From Oleiharenicola sp. (GTDB taxonomy: Bacteria; Verrucomicrobiota; Verrucomicrobiia; Opitutales; Opitutaceae), in contig JANYDW010000023.1 of the NCBI GenBank assembly GCA_025363455.1, positions 1 through 56,754 of the forward strand: DNA of 56,754 nt. The letters are read 5' to 3'. Numbering within the stretch: the first letter of the stretch is position 1; each line of letters starts with the position of its first letter. The notes under the pieces are model-generated. The model did no database searches, was not told the DNA's origin, and worked only from the letters and a program-made list of their open reading frames with translations. The translations under genes and the position numbers were made by a program. Below, piece by piece: positions 8,467-17,083 of the stretch.

Positions 8467-9995
8467 GGGGCACCTCCCGAGAGGATGGCGTGGAAGGCCG
8501 GCGACTGCAGGGCCGGGCGGATCCAGTTCAGCAGGGTATCAGGACTGAGTCCGAGATAGATCGTGGCACCCAGCAGGAGGAGGGCACCGGCCTTTTCCGG
8601 CCAGGTGATCGGCGGGTAGGGCGCGACCGCTGGGCGCGCTGCAGAATCTTCGAAATCCGGCGGGCCCAGCGGTCCCGCCCTACCTGCGTTGCCGAAGAAC
8701 GCCACCGCGATGACGCGCAGCGTGAAGGCGGCGGCGATGAGCACGCCGGTGGCGGCGGCCAGCGCCCACAGTGGATTGGTCTGCCAGGCGCCGATCAGGA
8801 TGGTCAGTTCTGCCGGGAAGCCGCTGAAGCCTGGCAGACCCATCGAGGCCAGGCCGGCGAGCACAAAGACCACCGCGGCAAACGGCAGCAGGCGATGCAG
8901 CGGCAGGGCACGCAGGGCGGCAAGCTCACGGGTGTGGGTCCGCTCGTAGACCATGCGGCCAACCACGGCGAAGAGCAGGCCGGCGATGACACCGTGCGAG
9001 AACATTTGGAGTACCGCGCCGCTGACGGCGATGGAATTGGCCGCAGCGAGGCCGAGCAGCACGAAGCCCATGTGGCTCACGCTCGAGTAGCCGATGACGA
9101 ATTTGAAGTCGTCCTGCACGAGGGCGACCAGGCCGGCGTAGATGATGCCGATGATGGCCAGCCAGGCGATGTAGGGTTGGAGCACGGCGAAGGCGGCGGG
9201 AGAAAGCGGCATCGCGACGCGCAGGCAGCCGTAGGCGCCGAGTTTCATGACCACGCCCGCCAGCAGCATGGAAGCGGCCGTCGGCGCGGCCACGTGCCCC
9301 GTGGGCGCCCAGGTGTGCAGGGGGAACATGCCCGCCAGCGTGGCGAAACCAAGGAAGACCAGCGCGAGGATGCCCGTCTGCTGGGTTAGATCGAGCCGTC
9401 CCGTGGCGGCCACCAACTCGGGAAAGCTGAAGCCCGTGGCGTGGCCGGCGGCGTAGGCCCAGAGCAGGCCGGCCAGCACGAGCGCGCTGCCCGCGAACGA
9501 GTAGAGCACGAGCTTCATCGCGCCGTATTCGCGGTTGGTTGAGCCCCACTTCGCGATGAGGAAATATTTCGGCACGATGGCGATCTCGTAGAAGACGAAG
9601 AGCACGAAGGCATCGGCGCTGAGGAACACGCCGTAGACACCGCCGATGAGCGCGAGATAGAGGGCGAAAAACTCGCCGGTGCGCTCGGTGATGTTCCACG
9701 AAAACAACACGCCCGCCGTCGCGGCGAGGCCGGTGAGCACGAGGAGGGTCAGGCTGATGCCATCGGCCGCGAGGTGGTAGCGGATGCCAAAGTCCGGGAT
9801 CCAGGGAGCATTCACGAGTTCCTGCAGTCCCGCCGCAGGCACGAAACGGGAAGCGGCGGAGAGCGTGATGCCCCAGGCGGTCAAGGCGGTGAGCAGGGCC
9901 ACCACGCGCGCCGCCATGGCCGAGCGCGATCCGATCGCCAGCGCGAGCAGGGCGCCGGTGAACGACACGTAGATGGTGCAGGGCAGGGCGTTCAT
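8463..9995 (-). CDS. nuoM: Complex I subunit NuoM (copy 2, distal)
   Basis: A 510-residue antiporter-like proton-pumping subunit. It has the NuoM hallmarks FVFYEIAIVPKYFLIAKWG (helix with the conserved Glu), FPLHTWAPTGHVAAPTAAS and GVVMKLGAYGCLRV, plus SVSHMGFVLLGLA further on. Start chosen at the ATG at 9995 (MNALPCTIYVSF); the frame is open for ten more codons upstream, but these come from the 110-bp repeat in the leader. It is the second of two adjacent NuoM-type genes and is closer in motif spelling to canonical NuoM than the first. Together with NuoL and NuoN it makes four antiporter-like subunits rather than three. Confidence 0.93.
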   Translation of the reverse strand: MNALPCTIYVSFTGALLALAIGSRSAMAARVVALLTALTAWGITLSAASRFVPAAGLQELVNAPWIPDFGIRYHLAADGISLTLLVLTGLAATAGVLFSWNITERTGEFFALYLALIGGVYGVFLSADAFVLFVFYEIAIVPKYFLIAKWGSTNREYGAMKLVLYSFAGSALVLAGLLWAYAAGHATGFSFPELVAATGRLDLTQQTGILALVFLGFATLAGMFPLHTWAPTGHVAAPTAASMLLAGVVMKLGAYGCLRVAMPLSPAAFAVLQPYIAWLAIIGIIYAGLVALVQDDFKFVIGYSSVSHMGFVLLGLAAANSIAVSGAVLQMFSHGVIAGLLFAVVGRMVYERTHTRELAALRALPLHRLLPFAAVVFVLAGLASMGLPGFSGFPAELTILIGAWQTNPLWALAAATGVLIAAAFTLRVIAVAFFGNAGRAGPLGPPDFEDSAARPAVAPYPPITWPEKAGALLLLGATIYLGLSPDTLLNWIRPALQSPAFHAILSGGAP

Positions 9996-10008
9996 GGCTC
10001 GGAGGTTT

Positions 10009-10118
10009 GCCACAAAGAGGCACAAAAAGAGTGCAGCACGCCGGTGGGGGATTTCCGCGCGCCTATAGGCGCGGTGTGAGGTTCACTCGCCGGACGGCTC
10101 CTCGTGACTTTTTGTGGC
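10009..10118. repeat. 110-bp element with inverted ends, copy 1
   Basis: It begins GCCACAAAGAGGCACAAAAA and ends GTGACTTTTTGTGGC, giving inverted ends (GCCACAAA/TTTGTGGC), with a central palindrome around GCGCCTATAGGCGC. A second copy with the same ends and centre lies at 13838-13949. Both sit in spacers of the nuo operon. Confidence 0.75.
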
Positions 10119-10125
10119 CAAAAAT

Positions 10126-11643
10126 TCATGGAAGAGTCGCCGCCCAAGCGGTGATGAGCGGGTTGATGAGCCCCGTGAGCAGTTGCGGGAAAATACCGAG
10201 GGCGAACATGAGGGCGATGAGCGGCACCAGCGCAATAAGATCCCCGGCGTCGAGATCGCGGAAGTTTACCCCGGCCCCGGCGGCCGGCCCATGAAAGACC
10301 CGCTGCCAGAAAGTGAGCAGGAAGAGCGCGGTCGCCAGGAGGCCCAGGGTTGCGACCGCCGCGGTCCAGGGCGCCAGACCGAAGACGCCGCGGAAGATCA
10401 GGAATTCGCCCACGAAGCCGTTGAGGCCCGGCAGGCCAAGCGAGGAGAACAGCGAAATACCACAGAGCCCGGCGAAGACCGGCGCGGCCCTGCGGACACC
10501 ACCGAAGTCGCCGAGTCGGCGCAGTCCGCTGGCTCGGGACTCGAGTACGCCGATGCAGAAGAAGAGGGCGGCAGCGGACAGTCCGTGGTTGAAGAGCTGG
10601 AGGATCGTACCGCTTAGCGCGGCGGTTGTGGCCGCGGGATTGGCCGGGCCGCTCGCGGCGACGGCGAAGAGAGCGAGCAGGCAGTAGCTGAGATGGTTGA
10701 TCGAGGAGTAGGCGACCATGCGCTTGAGGTCGGTCTGTTTCATCGCCGCAAAGGCGGAGAACACGACTCCCCCCAGGGCCAGCCAGAGGAGCGGGCCGGC
10801 GGCGGCGTGCAACGGCGCCGGGAAGATCGGCCACAAGATGCGCAGGAACCCGTAGGCGCCCATCTTGGACATCACGCCGGTGAGGAACATCGAGGTACCG
10901 GTCGGTGCTTCGGCGTAGGCGGGCGGCAGCCAGGCGTGGAAGGGAAACAGCGGCACCTTGACCGCGAGGCCGAGGAGGACGCCGAGGAACGCGGCCTGCG
11001 GCCAGAAACCGCCGCCGAGTTTGCCCGCGAGGGCGCCGGAGTGGGTCAGGGCGGCGAGTTCGGTGAAATCAAAGGTGCCGGCCGCAGCATACAGGGCGGC
11101 GAAACCCAGCAGCAGAAACGCGCTGCCGCCGATGGTGTAGATGACGAACTGGTAAGCCGCGCGGGTGGCGCCGGGTCCGCCCCAGAGCTTGATCAGGAAA
11201 AAGGCCGGCACGAGGCTCAGCTCCCAGAAGACGAACCACGGGAAGAAATCCAGCGCGAGGAAGACGCCGAGCGCGCTGCCCTGGAGCAAGAGAAACAGGG
11301 CGCCATGGATCGCGGGGTTGCGGACTGAGCGCGTCGAAGCGAAAAGGGCGAGGGGAGAAATGACGCCCGTGAGCAGCACCAGCAGGAGACTGAGGCCGTC
11401 GAGGCCGAGGTGATAATGGACGTTCAGCGCCGTGATCCACGGTTGATTCTCGCTGAGCTGCATGCCCGTGACCGCGGGATCGAATCGGCCGAGTGCAAGG
11501 CTCCCGAGGATCAGAGTGGAAGCACTGAAGACGACCGGCAGGGCGCGGGCGAGCCCGGCGGAGAGGCCGCGGCGCAGAACAAACAGCAGCAGCGCCCCAG
11601 CCCACGGGGTGAAGATCAGCAGGGAGAGGAGGGGCAGGTTCAT
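10126..11643 (-). CDS. nuoM: Complex I subunit NuoM (copy 1, extra antiporter-like subunit)
   Basis: A 505-residue antiporter-like membrane subunit, second NuoM homologue in the operon. It carries the family pattern with its own spelling: FPWFVFWELSLVPAFFLIKL, FPFHAWLPPAYAEAPTGTS, GVMSKMGAYGFLRIL and MKQTDLKRMVAYSSINHLSY. The start is the ATG at 11643 (MNLPLLSLLIFTPW); the frame runs upstream through a REPIN-like repeat that does not look like NuoM. A second NuoM is the mark of so-called 2M complexes, where an added pumping subunit is accommodated by a longer amphipathic helix in NuoL; the NuoL here is indeed long. It is divergent enough from the next gene to rule out a recent tandem duplication. 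Confidence 0.93.
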   Translation of the reverse strand: MNLPLLSLLIFTPWAGALLLFVLRRGLSAGLARALPVVFSASTLILGSLALGRFDPAVTGMQLSENQPWITALNVHYHLGLDGLSLLLVLLTGVISPLALFASTRSVRNPAIHGALFLLLQGSALGVFLALDFFPWFVFWELSLVPAFFLIKLWGGPGATRAAYQFVIYTIGGSAFLLLGFAALYAAAGTFDFTELAALTHSGALAGKLGGGFWPQAAFLGVLLGLAVKVPLFPFHAWLPPAYAEAPTGTSMFLTGVMSKMGAYGFLRILWPIFPAPLHAAAGPLLWLALGGVVFSAFAAMKQTDLKRMVAYSSINHLSYCLLALFAVAASGPANPAATTAALSGTILQLFNHGLSAAALFFCIGVLESRASGLRRLGDFGGVRRAAPVFAGLCGISLFSSLGLPGLNGFVGEFLIFRGVFGLAPWTAAVATLGLLATALFLLTFWQRVFHGPAAGAGVNFRDLDAGDLIALVPLIALMFALGIFPQLLTGLINPLITAWAATLP

Positions 11644-11715
11644 CGCGCACCTCCTGAGTAACGGGTCAAAGTAGCCGCGTTGGAGCGAAGCGACAACGTG
11701 GCAGGCTTGATCGGT

Positions 11716-11767
11716 GTAGGGGCGTGCCTTGTGCGCGCCCTCGGGCGTGGACAAGCCACGCCCCTAC
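11716..11767. repeat. REPIN-like element, GTAG heads
   Basis: GTAG at 11716 is followed by a GC-rich hairpin and an inverted partner ending CTAC at 11767. The outer arms (GTAGGGGCGTG and CACGCCCCTAC) are complementary. It lies in the nuoL-nuoM spacer. Confidence 0.7.
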
Positions 11768-11791
11768 AGAAGGCCCATTGAAAGATCGCGC

Positions 11792-13816
11792 TCATCGGGC
11801 ACCTCCCAGGATCACGATGATGAGGAGCAACACGAAACCCAGCGCGAGGGTGCGCAGGTAGCCGTGGGCATCGCCCGACTGCGCCTTCGAGTAGGCCGTA
11901 CTGGTTTTGCGCAGGGATTCACTGGCAGAGTTGAAACCCGCGTTGAAGCCCTGCTCATCGTTCTCGCGGCTGACCAGTCCGCTGAGTTCGCCGAGTCCGG
12001 CCAGGAAACGGACAGCCCCATCCCAGACGTAGATTTCAAGGAAGGCGCAGAAGGTAGCAAAGCCGCTGCTCAGGCGTCCGACCGTCGCCGCATACAGTTC
12101 GTCGAAGCCGAGGCGGCTGGCCAGCGCGGCGATGAGGCGCGGAGCGCGGGCGGCGAGGGGGTCGGGCGACTCGGCCCTGGCCCGCGGTCGGCGGCCGTAG
12201 AGGGCCCAGCCGGCACCGAGTCCGAGCGCGACCAACACAATGGAGACCCTCATGAGTCCGCTGCCCTCGAGCAGGGAGTGACCGTGGACCTCGCTGTCGC
12301 CCAAGAGCCGGGCCTGCAGCCAGGGGAAGGCCGGGGTGCCGAGGAAGCCGAGCAGCACGGCGCAGAGGGCGAGCAGCACCAGAGGCATTGTCATGGCCGG
12401 GCTGTTCTCATGGGCATGGTCCGCTTCCGCAGTGCGCGCCGCGCCGAAGAAGACCTCAGCGACGAGACGCGTCATGTAGAGGGCGGTGAGGACCACAGCG
12501 GCGAGTCCGGCGTAGAGCGGTAGCGAGGAAACATTCCATTCATGCGCGGCGTGGAGGATCGCCTCCTTGGACCAGAAGCCGGAGAAGAGGAACGGCACGC
12601 CGGCCAACGCCATCATGCCGATCGCGAAGGTGGCGAAGGTGACCTTCATCTTCGGACGCAGGCCGCCAAGGCGGCGGATGTCCTGTTCGTGGTGCGCAGC
12701 GTGGATGACCGAGCCGGCGCCGAGGAAGAGCAGGGCCTTGAAGAAAGCGTGGGTCAGCAGATGAAAGATTGCTGCGGTCCACGAGCCGACGCCGATGGCC
12801 AGCATCATGTAGCCAAGTTGGGAGACGGTGGAGAAGGCGAGAATGCGCTTGATGTCGTTTTGCGCGACGGCGATGAGTGCGCCCATGAGCGCTGTGATCG
12901 CACCGATGCAGGCGACGACCGTCAACGCGTGGACCGGTACATTGGCCAGTCCTTGGTCAGCGGCCATGAGCGGATAAACCCGGGCCATCAGAAACACACC
13001 CGCGGCGACCATCGTGGCCGCATGGATCAGGGCGGAGACGGGCGTCGGGCCTTCCATGGCGTCCGGCAGCCAGACGTGAAGCGGGAATTGGCCGGATTTG
13101 CCGATGGCGCCGCAGAAGATGAGCAGACCGATGGCGGTCGAGGCAGCGAGGCCGCAGGGAAGGAGGTGGGCGAGGTTGGCCAGCGCGGCGGATTCGAGGA
13201 TACCGTGGCCGCCGTCGTAGAAGAGCAGTGTTCCTTGGGTGTCCTGCAGCCAGAGGATCCCGAGTAGAAAGCCGAGGTCGCCGATGCGGGTCGTGATGAA
13301 GGCTTTCTTGGCGGCGGCCGCGGCGGCGGGCTTGTGAAACCAGAAACCGATGAGGAGATAGGAGGCCAGGCCGACCAGTTCCCAGCACACGAAGAGCAGG
13401 AGTAGGCTGTTGGCGACGAGCAGGCCGAGCATCGCGGAGGCGAAGAGACTGAGGAAACAGAAGAACTGTTTGTAGTTCGCATCGTCCTTCATGTAGCCCG
13501 TGCTGAAGATGAAGATCAGCAGGCTGACGAACGTGACCATCACGCCCATGAAGGCCGTGAGTGGATCCAGCAGCAGGCCCAGGCGCAGAGCACCGTGACC
13601 CAGATCGAACCACGCGAAATTGAAAACCTGATGGGCGGCCGGCTCGGCCAGCGCACCGACGAGAGCGAGGCAGGAGAGAATGAATGCTCCCGCCATGGCC
13701 GTAATCGCGGCGCCAGCGGCGAGGGCCCGACCCGTGCGCGGGGTGAGCGCACCGATAGCCGCTGCAGCGAGCGGCAGCGCGGGGATGAGCCAGAGATTTT
13801 GGACGGAGAGTGACAT
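11792..13816 (-). CDS. nuoL: Complex I subunit NuoL, with extended C-terminal amphipathic region
   Basis: A 674-residue antiporter-like subunit, longer than a typical NuoL of about 610-650. Core motifs are ELVGLASYLLIGFWF, LHVWLPDAMEGPTPVSALIH, AQNDIKRILAFSTVSQLGYM and LFLGAGSVIHAAHHEQDIRRL. The C-terminal region should form the long horizontal helix that runs along the membrane arm, then a last anchor helix (GYLRTLALGFVLLLIIVI, from about 652). Between the helix-like VWDGAVRFLAGLGELSGLV and that anchor lies an extra polar segment of about 26 residues (618-643), rich in Asn, Ser, Glu and Gly. Start chosen at the ATG at 13816 (MSLSVQNLWLIPALPL); the 12 upstream in-frame codons come from a repeat. 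Confidence 0.94.
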   Translation of the reverse strand: MSLSVQNLWLIPALPLAAAAIGALTPRTGRALAAGAAITAMAGAFILSCLALVGALAEPAAHQVFNFAWFDLGHGALRLGLLLDPLTAFMGVMVTFVSLLIFIFSTGYMKDDANYKQFFCFLSLFASAMLGLLVANSLLLLFVCWELVGLASYLLIGFWFHKPAAAAAAKKAFITTRIGDLGFLLGILWLQDTQGTLLFYDGGHGILESAALANLAHLLPCGLAASTAIGLLIFCGAIGKSGQFPLHVWLPDAMEGPTPVSALIHAATMVAAGVFLMARVYPLMAADQGLANVPVHALTVVACIGAITALMGALIAVAQNDIKRILAFSTVSQLGYMMLAIGVGSWTAAIFHLLTHAFFKALLFLGAGSVIHAAHHEQDIRRLGGLRPKMKVTFATFAIGMMALAGVPFLFSGFWSKEAILHAAHEWNVSSLPLYAGLAAVVLTALYMTRLVAEVFFGAARTAEADHAHENSPAMTMPLVLLALCAVLLGFLGTPAFPWLQARLLGDSEVHGHSLLEGSGLMRVSIVLVALGLGAGWALYGRRPRARAESPDPLAARAPRLIAALASRLGFDELYAATVGRLSSGFATFCAFLEIYVWDGAVRFLAGLGELSGLVSRENDEQGFNAGFNSASESLRKTSTAYSKAQSGDAHGYLRTLALGFVLLLIIVILGGAR

Positions 13817-13837
13817 CAGAAATACCCGGAACATTTT

Positions 13838-13949
13838 GCCACAAAAAGGCACAAAAATTGTGCTGGCTGCCGGTGAGAGTCTGCGCCGCGCCTATAGGCA
13901 CGCTGGTAATTTTGAGAGCAGGACGAAGCCCTTTGTGACTTTTTGTGGC
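13838..13949. repeat. 110-bp element with inverted ends, copy 2
   Basis: Same design as 10009-10118: left end GCCACAAAAAGGCACAAAAA, right end GTGACTTTTTGTGGC, centre CGCGCCTATAGGC. It fills the nuoK-nuoL spacer. Confidence 0.75.
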
Positions 13950-13959
13950 AATTCATGGA

Positions 13960-14274
13960 TCAGCCTTTCAGGGAGTTCGCTTCCTGCAGCCGGACGCTTC
14001 GGCGGTGCCGGTGGACGGCGATAATGAGGGCGAGGCCGACCGCGGCCTCGGCGGCGGCGACGGCGATGGAGAAGAGCACAAACATCATCCCGGTGGCGGC
14101 GGCCGGGTGCGGGCCGTAGCGCCAGAAGGCGATGAAGTTCAGGTTGGCGGCGTTGAGCATCAGCTCGATGCCGAGCAGCACGAGGATGGTGTTGCTGCGA
14201 GCCAGGGCGCCGATGAGCCCGACGCAGAACAGCAGGCTGGAGACAATGAGGAAGAGCTGGAGAGGGCTGATCAC
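13960..14274 (-). CDS. nuoK: Complex I subunit NuoK
   Basis: A 104-residue membrane subunit with three hydrophobic helices and the NuoK signature: FCVGLIGALARSNTILVLLG, then IELMLNAANLNFIAFW, and IAVAAAEAAVGLALIIAVHR at the end. The two buried glutamates (in IELML and AAEAAVG) belong to the central hydrophilic axis of the proton path. Length and order (after nuoJ, before nuoL) are normal. The spacer to nuoJ is filled with phrase repeats, and the spacer to nuoL with a 110-bp repeat, which is unusual inside an operon whose genes often overlap elsewhere. Confidence 0.95.
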   Translation of the reverse strand: MISPLQLFLIVSSLLFCVGLIGALARSNTILVLLGIELMLNAANLNFIAFWRYGPHPAAATGMMFVLFSIAVAAAEAAVGLALIIAVHRHRRSVRLQEANSLKG

Positions 14275-14275
14275 G

Positions 14276-14444
14276 GAAGGACTGAAAGGCTGAAAGGCTG
14301 GAAGGCTGAAGGAGTGCGGAATGCGGAGTGCGGAGTGCGGAATGGCGATGCGGCGGGAGTTTCCGGTGAAATGGCAGCTGGGTTTTGGTTCATGGTTTGG
14401 AGCATTATTCAGCCATTCAGTCTTTCGCTCCTTCAGCCCTTCTC
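14276..14444. repeat. Inverted pair of 8-bp CTGAANNN arrays, with a 7-bp array between
   Basis: Left array 14276-14314 has CTGAA units every 8 bp; right array 14408-14444 is the same in reverse (TTCAGNNN). Between them, at 14315-14353, is a heptad array of TGCGGAA/TGCGGAG units. The stop codon of nuoJ is the TGA of a CTGAA unit in the right array. Confidence 0.75.
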
Positions 14445-14927
14445 CTCGGCTGCGATGACGATGGCACCCAACAGGGCAACGGTGAGCAGCACGCCGACGA
14501 TGAGCAGGGCCGGAGCGTACGACCCCATCAGCAGGAGGCCGAGTTGCTTGACCGATACGGCCGGTGTCGGCGAAGCAATGTGTCCCTGGAGCGGACTGCC
14601 CATGATGGCGCCGACCAGCACGCCAGCCACGCCGCCGGCCACGATGAAGGCGAAAACCGCGCGTTTGACGGAATCATATTCCACCGGCGCGCGGGTGGCG
14701 CCCTGGCGCGTCAGGAGCACGGCGAACAGCACGACCATCGAGACGGCGCCGACATAGACCAACGCTTGGGCAAAGGCGACGAACTCCGCGCCGGCCCAAA
14801 GATAAAACGCTGCGATGCCCGCCCACGCGCCCACCAGCAGCAAAGCACTATGGATGAGGTTGCGCGACAGGATTGCGGCGCTGGCGGCGCCGAGGATCAG
14901 GAGAGCGATGAGGAGGAGCGCGATCAC
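14433..14927 (-). CDS. nuoJ: Complex I subunit NuoJ
   Basis: A 164-residue membrane subunit with five hydrophobic helices. It shows the NuoJ pattern: NLIHSALLLVGAWAGIAAFY, then FVAFAQALVYVGAVSMVVLF (helix 3, which carries the pi-bulge in known structures), a polar loop with the sequence TRQGATRAPVEYDS, and C-terminal ALLIVGVLLTVALLGAIVIA. NuoJ couples quinone chemistry to the pumping subunits. Upstream is the spacer with the TCATTGCGAGG element. Its last codons and its TGA stop run into the CTGAANNN repeat array downstream. Confidence 0.95.
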   Translation of the reverse strand: MIALLLIALLILGAASAAILSRNLIHSALLLVGAWAGIAAFYLWAGAEFVAFAQALVYVGAVSMVVLFAVLLTRQGATRAPVEYDSVKRAVFAFIVAGGVAGVLVGAIMGSPLQGHIASPTPAVSVKQLGLLLMGSYAPALLIVGVLLTVALLGAIVIAAEEKG

Positions 14928-14934
14928 GATAGAA

Positions 14935-14966
14935 TTGCGGAGTGCGGAACGCGGATTGCGGAATGC
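14935..14966 (+). repeat. 7-bp phrase array (TGCGGAR)
   Basis: Consecutive heptads TGCGGAG, TGCGGAA, CGCGGAT and TGCGGAA. It has the same vocabulary as 14315-14353 on the other side of nuoJ. Confidence 0.65.
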
Positions 14967-14979
14967 AACCCTCCACGGC

Positions 14980-15105
14980 TGTCATTGCGAGGAGACCCGG
15001 CTTGGCGGGACGACGAAGCAATCCAGTCGCTCGACCGGCTCGGGACCTTGAGCTTGTCGAAACGGCTGGATCGCCACGGCACGCTCCGCGAGCCTCGCGA
15101 TGACA
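14980..15105. repeat. TGTCATTGCGAGG element, copy 1
   Basis: It opens with TGTCATTGCGAGGAGAC, contains GACGAAGCAATCCAG and GGATCGCC, and closes with CTCGCGATGACA; the ends are complementary. It also holds a CTTGAGCTTGTCGAA insert. Further copies are at 31499-31663 and 41563-41636. Confidence 0.8.
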
Positions 15106-15125
15106 AGCCAAGGGTTAAGGGTTCA

Positions 15126-16328
15126 TCATGCATATCGATAAGAGCGCGGCGCCTGGCCGGCGGTGAGGCGGCGACCGAGCAGGACAAAGGGCACGACGAC
15201 AATCGCGGCCGAGATGGCCCAGCGCGCGAGGACGAGCGGTCCGGTCCAGTCGGGCGTCAGGGCCCAGAAGGCGCCGTTGCCGAGGTTGAGGAGCGCGAGC
15301 GGGACGAGGAATTTCCAGGAGAGGCGCGTGAGCTGGTCGATGCGCAGACGGAGCAGCGTGCCGCGAACCCAGATAAAGAAGACGATCATCCCGACCAGTT
15401 TGATCATGAACCAGAGGTAGGACGGAATGAACTGCAGAAACTCGCAGGGCGCCTGCCAGCCACCGAGGAAGAGTGTGACGCCGAGGCCGCTGAGCGCCGT
15501 GAGGCCGAAATACTCGGCCATGAAGAAGAGCGCATATTTGAAGCCGGAGTATTCGGTGAGATGGCCGGCGATGAGTTCGCTCTCGGCCTCGGGCAGATCG
15601 AAGGGCGAACGGTTGCTCTCGGCCAGCGTGGCGATGAGGAAGATGATGAAGGCCGCGAAACCCCACGGGGTGAACACGTGCCAGTGAGGCAGGAGGCCGA
15701 AGGTCCAGCCGCCCTGGGCGGCGGCGATGGCCTTGGTGGAGAGCGTACCGCAGACCATGACCACGGGGACCACGGACAGGATCAGCGGCAGCTCGTAGCT
15801 GATGAGCTGGGCGAGGGCGCGCATGGCCGCGAGCAGCGAGTATTTGTTCCGGCTACCCCAGCCGGCCATGAAGATGGCGAGCTCCGTGGCGGCACCGGCG
15901 GCGAAGAAATAGAGCAGCGCCGCGTCGAGCTCGACTGGGATGAGATTTCGGCCGAAGGGCAGGACGGCGAAGCCGAGCAGCGAGAAGGCGACGATGAGAA
16001 CCGGGGCGAGGAAGTGCAGGACCTTGTCTGCCGCAGCGGGCACGATGTCCTCCTTGGTGATCGCCTTGATGGCGTCGGCAAAGGGCTGGGTGATGCCCCA
16101 GAGTTTCAACTTGGGGAACCAAGGCAGTCCGGCGCGGTTGGGGCCGAGCCGGTTTTGCAGGCGCGCGAGCAGCTTGCGCTCGGCGATGGTCGTGAAGGCG
16201 AAGAACAGCCCGAAGACCGTCAGGATGACCGTGATCGTGAGCAGGTGGTGGACGAACCATTGGAGTGCCGGCGGAAACAGGTCCACGATGGCGTTGCGCA
16301 ACTGCAGAGGAAGGGTCTCGAGGTTCAT
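15126..16328 (-). CDS. nuoH: Complex I subunit NuoH
   Basis: A 400-residue membrane subunit that forms the quinone-entry site at the junction of the peripheral and membrane arms. It shows the family blocks AERKLLARLQNRLGPNRAG, QPFADAIKAITKEDIVP, FPFDLPEAESELIAGHLTEY in the form NRSPFDLPEAESELIAG, and SGFKYALFFMAEYFGLTALS. The glutamate-rich loop is intact. The start is the ATG at 16328. NuoH follows nuoI here, whereas most operons have H before I. The upstream spacer holds an ACACACCCCG-type repeat, the downstream one a TCATTGCGAGG element. Confidence 0.96.
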   Translation of the reverse strand: MNLETLPLQLRNAIVDLFPPALQWFVHHLLTITVILTVFGLFFAFTTIAERKLLARLQNRLGPNRAGLPWFPKLKLWGITQPFADAIKAITKEDIVPAAADKVLHFLAPVLIVAFSLLGFAVLPFGRNLIPVELDAALLYFFAAGAATELAIFMAGWGSRNKYSLLAAMRALAQLISYELPLILSVVPVVMVCGTLSTKAIAAAQGGWTFGLLPHWHVFTPWGFAAFIIFLIATLAESNRSPFDLPEAESELIAGHLTEYSGFKYALFFMAEYFGLTALSGLGVTLFLGGWQAPCEFLQFIPSYLWFMIKLVGMIVFFIWVRGTLLRLRIDQLTRLSWKFLVPLALLNLGNGAFWALTPDWTGPLVLARWAISAAIVVVPFVLLGRRLTAGQAPRSYRYA

Positions 16329-16347
16329 GGCGTGGGGCCGCGGTTAA

Positions 16348-16462
16348 ACACACCCCGGTCCCGCGGCCGCGGGACCACCCCTCTCTAGAGGGGAGCAAAG
16401 ACGGGCGGTATTCTGCTCGGGGGCCCCCTCTGGAGAGGGGTGCCCGACAGGGCGGGGTGTGT
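16348..16462. repeat. ACACACCCCG element, copy 1
   Basis: A 115-bp stretch with ends ACACACCCCG and CGGGGTGTGT, and inner inverted blocks (CACCCCTCT... and AGAGGGGTG). It has the shared tail GTGCCCGACAGGGCGGGG. A second copy is at 43509-43612 between batA and batB. Confidence 0.75.
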
Positions 16463-16465
16463 CGG

Positions 16466-17080
16466 TCATGGAGCGGCTGCGCCTCCCGTCGCTGGCTTGG
16501 TTGCGGTAGCAGCGGTAGCCTTCGCGGCGGCCGCGGCCTTCGCCTTCTCTTCCGCGGCCGCGCGTTCGGCGGCGAGGCGCCCGTCCACTTCGGCGGCTTC
16601 ATCCGGGCGGATTTCGTGGAAGTAGGTGTTGGGTTTGGCGAGTTCCTCACGATTGAGCAGCAGGCCGCTGAAGCGGTTGGTCGCCGCAATGGCGAAGACA
16701 TGATCCATCTTGATGGCGTCGAAGGGACAGACCTCGACGCAGAGCTGGCAGCTCATGCATACGGCGGTATCAATATCGAAGACGGCAGGGTAGAGCTGCA
16801 GTTTGCCGTTGGCGTCGGGCTTCTTGTCCTTGCTCTTTTCGATGTAGATGCACTGCGGCGGGCATTCCTTCTCGCAGATCTGGCAGGCGACGCAGCGCAT
16901 CGTGCCCATCGGGTCAGTGGCGTTCTCCGTGACTAGGAACGGAAAGTTGCGATAGTTGGCGGGGAGCTGCGGTTGGACATCCGGATATTCCTGCGTCACC
17001 ATCCGCGCCGGGTTATGGTAGCTCCCCACGAAGTTTTTCGCGGTGACTGCGAGGCCTTTGAGGATGCCGGAACCTAACAT
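16466..17080 (-). CDS. nuoI: Complex I subunit NuoI (2 x [4Fe-4S])
   Basis: A 204-residue iron-sulfur subunit of the peripheral arm that carries clusters N6a and N6b and passes electrons toward NuoB and quinone. Both ferredoxin motifs are complete: CVACQICEKECPPQC (about residue 62) and CMSCQLCVEVCPFDA (about 108). The C-terminal tail of about 30 residues is almost all Ala, Lys, Glu and Thr and is probably disordered. Gene order is D-I-H rather than D-H-I. In a complex without NuoEFG this subunit, with NuoB, would be the natural docking point for ferredoxin; that is inference from better-known ferredoxin-dependent relatives. Confidence 0.96.
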   Translation of the reverse strand: MLGSGILKGLAVTAKNFVGSYHNPARMVTQEYPDVQPQLPANYRNFPFLVTENATDPMGTMRCVACQICEKECPPQCIYIEKSKDKKPDANGKLQLYPAVFDIDTAVCMSCQLCVEVCPFDAIKMDHVFAIAATNRFSGLLLNREELAKPNTYFHEIRPDEAAEVDGRLAAERAAAEEKAKAAAAAKATAATATKPATGGAAAP

Positions 17081-17083
17081 AGA

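Noticed and set aside
14385..16388. 667-codon plus-strand open frame across nuoJ-nuoH
   Set aside because: Translation is Asp/Glu/Gly/Arg-rich shadow of hydrophobic nuo genes and contains repeat sequence; no ribosome-binding site or family.
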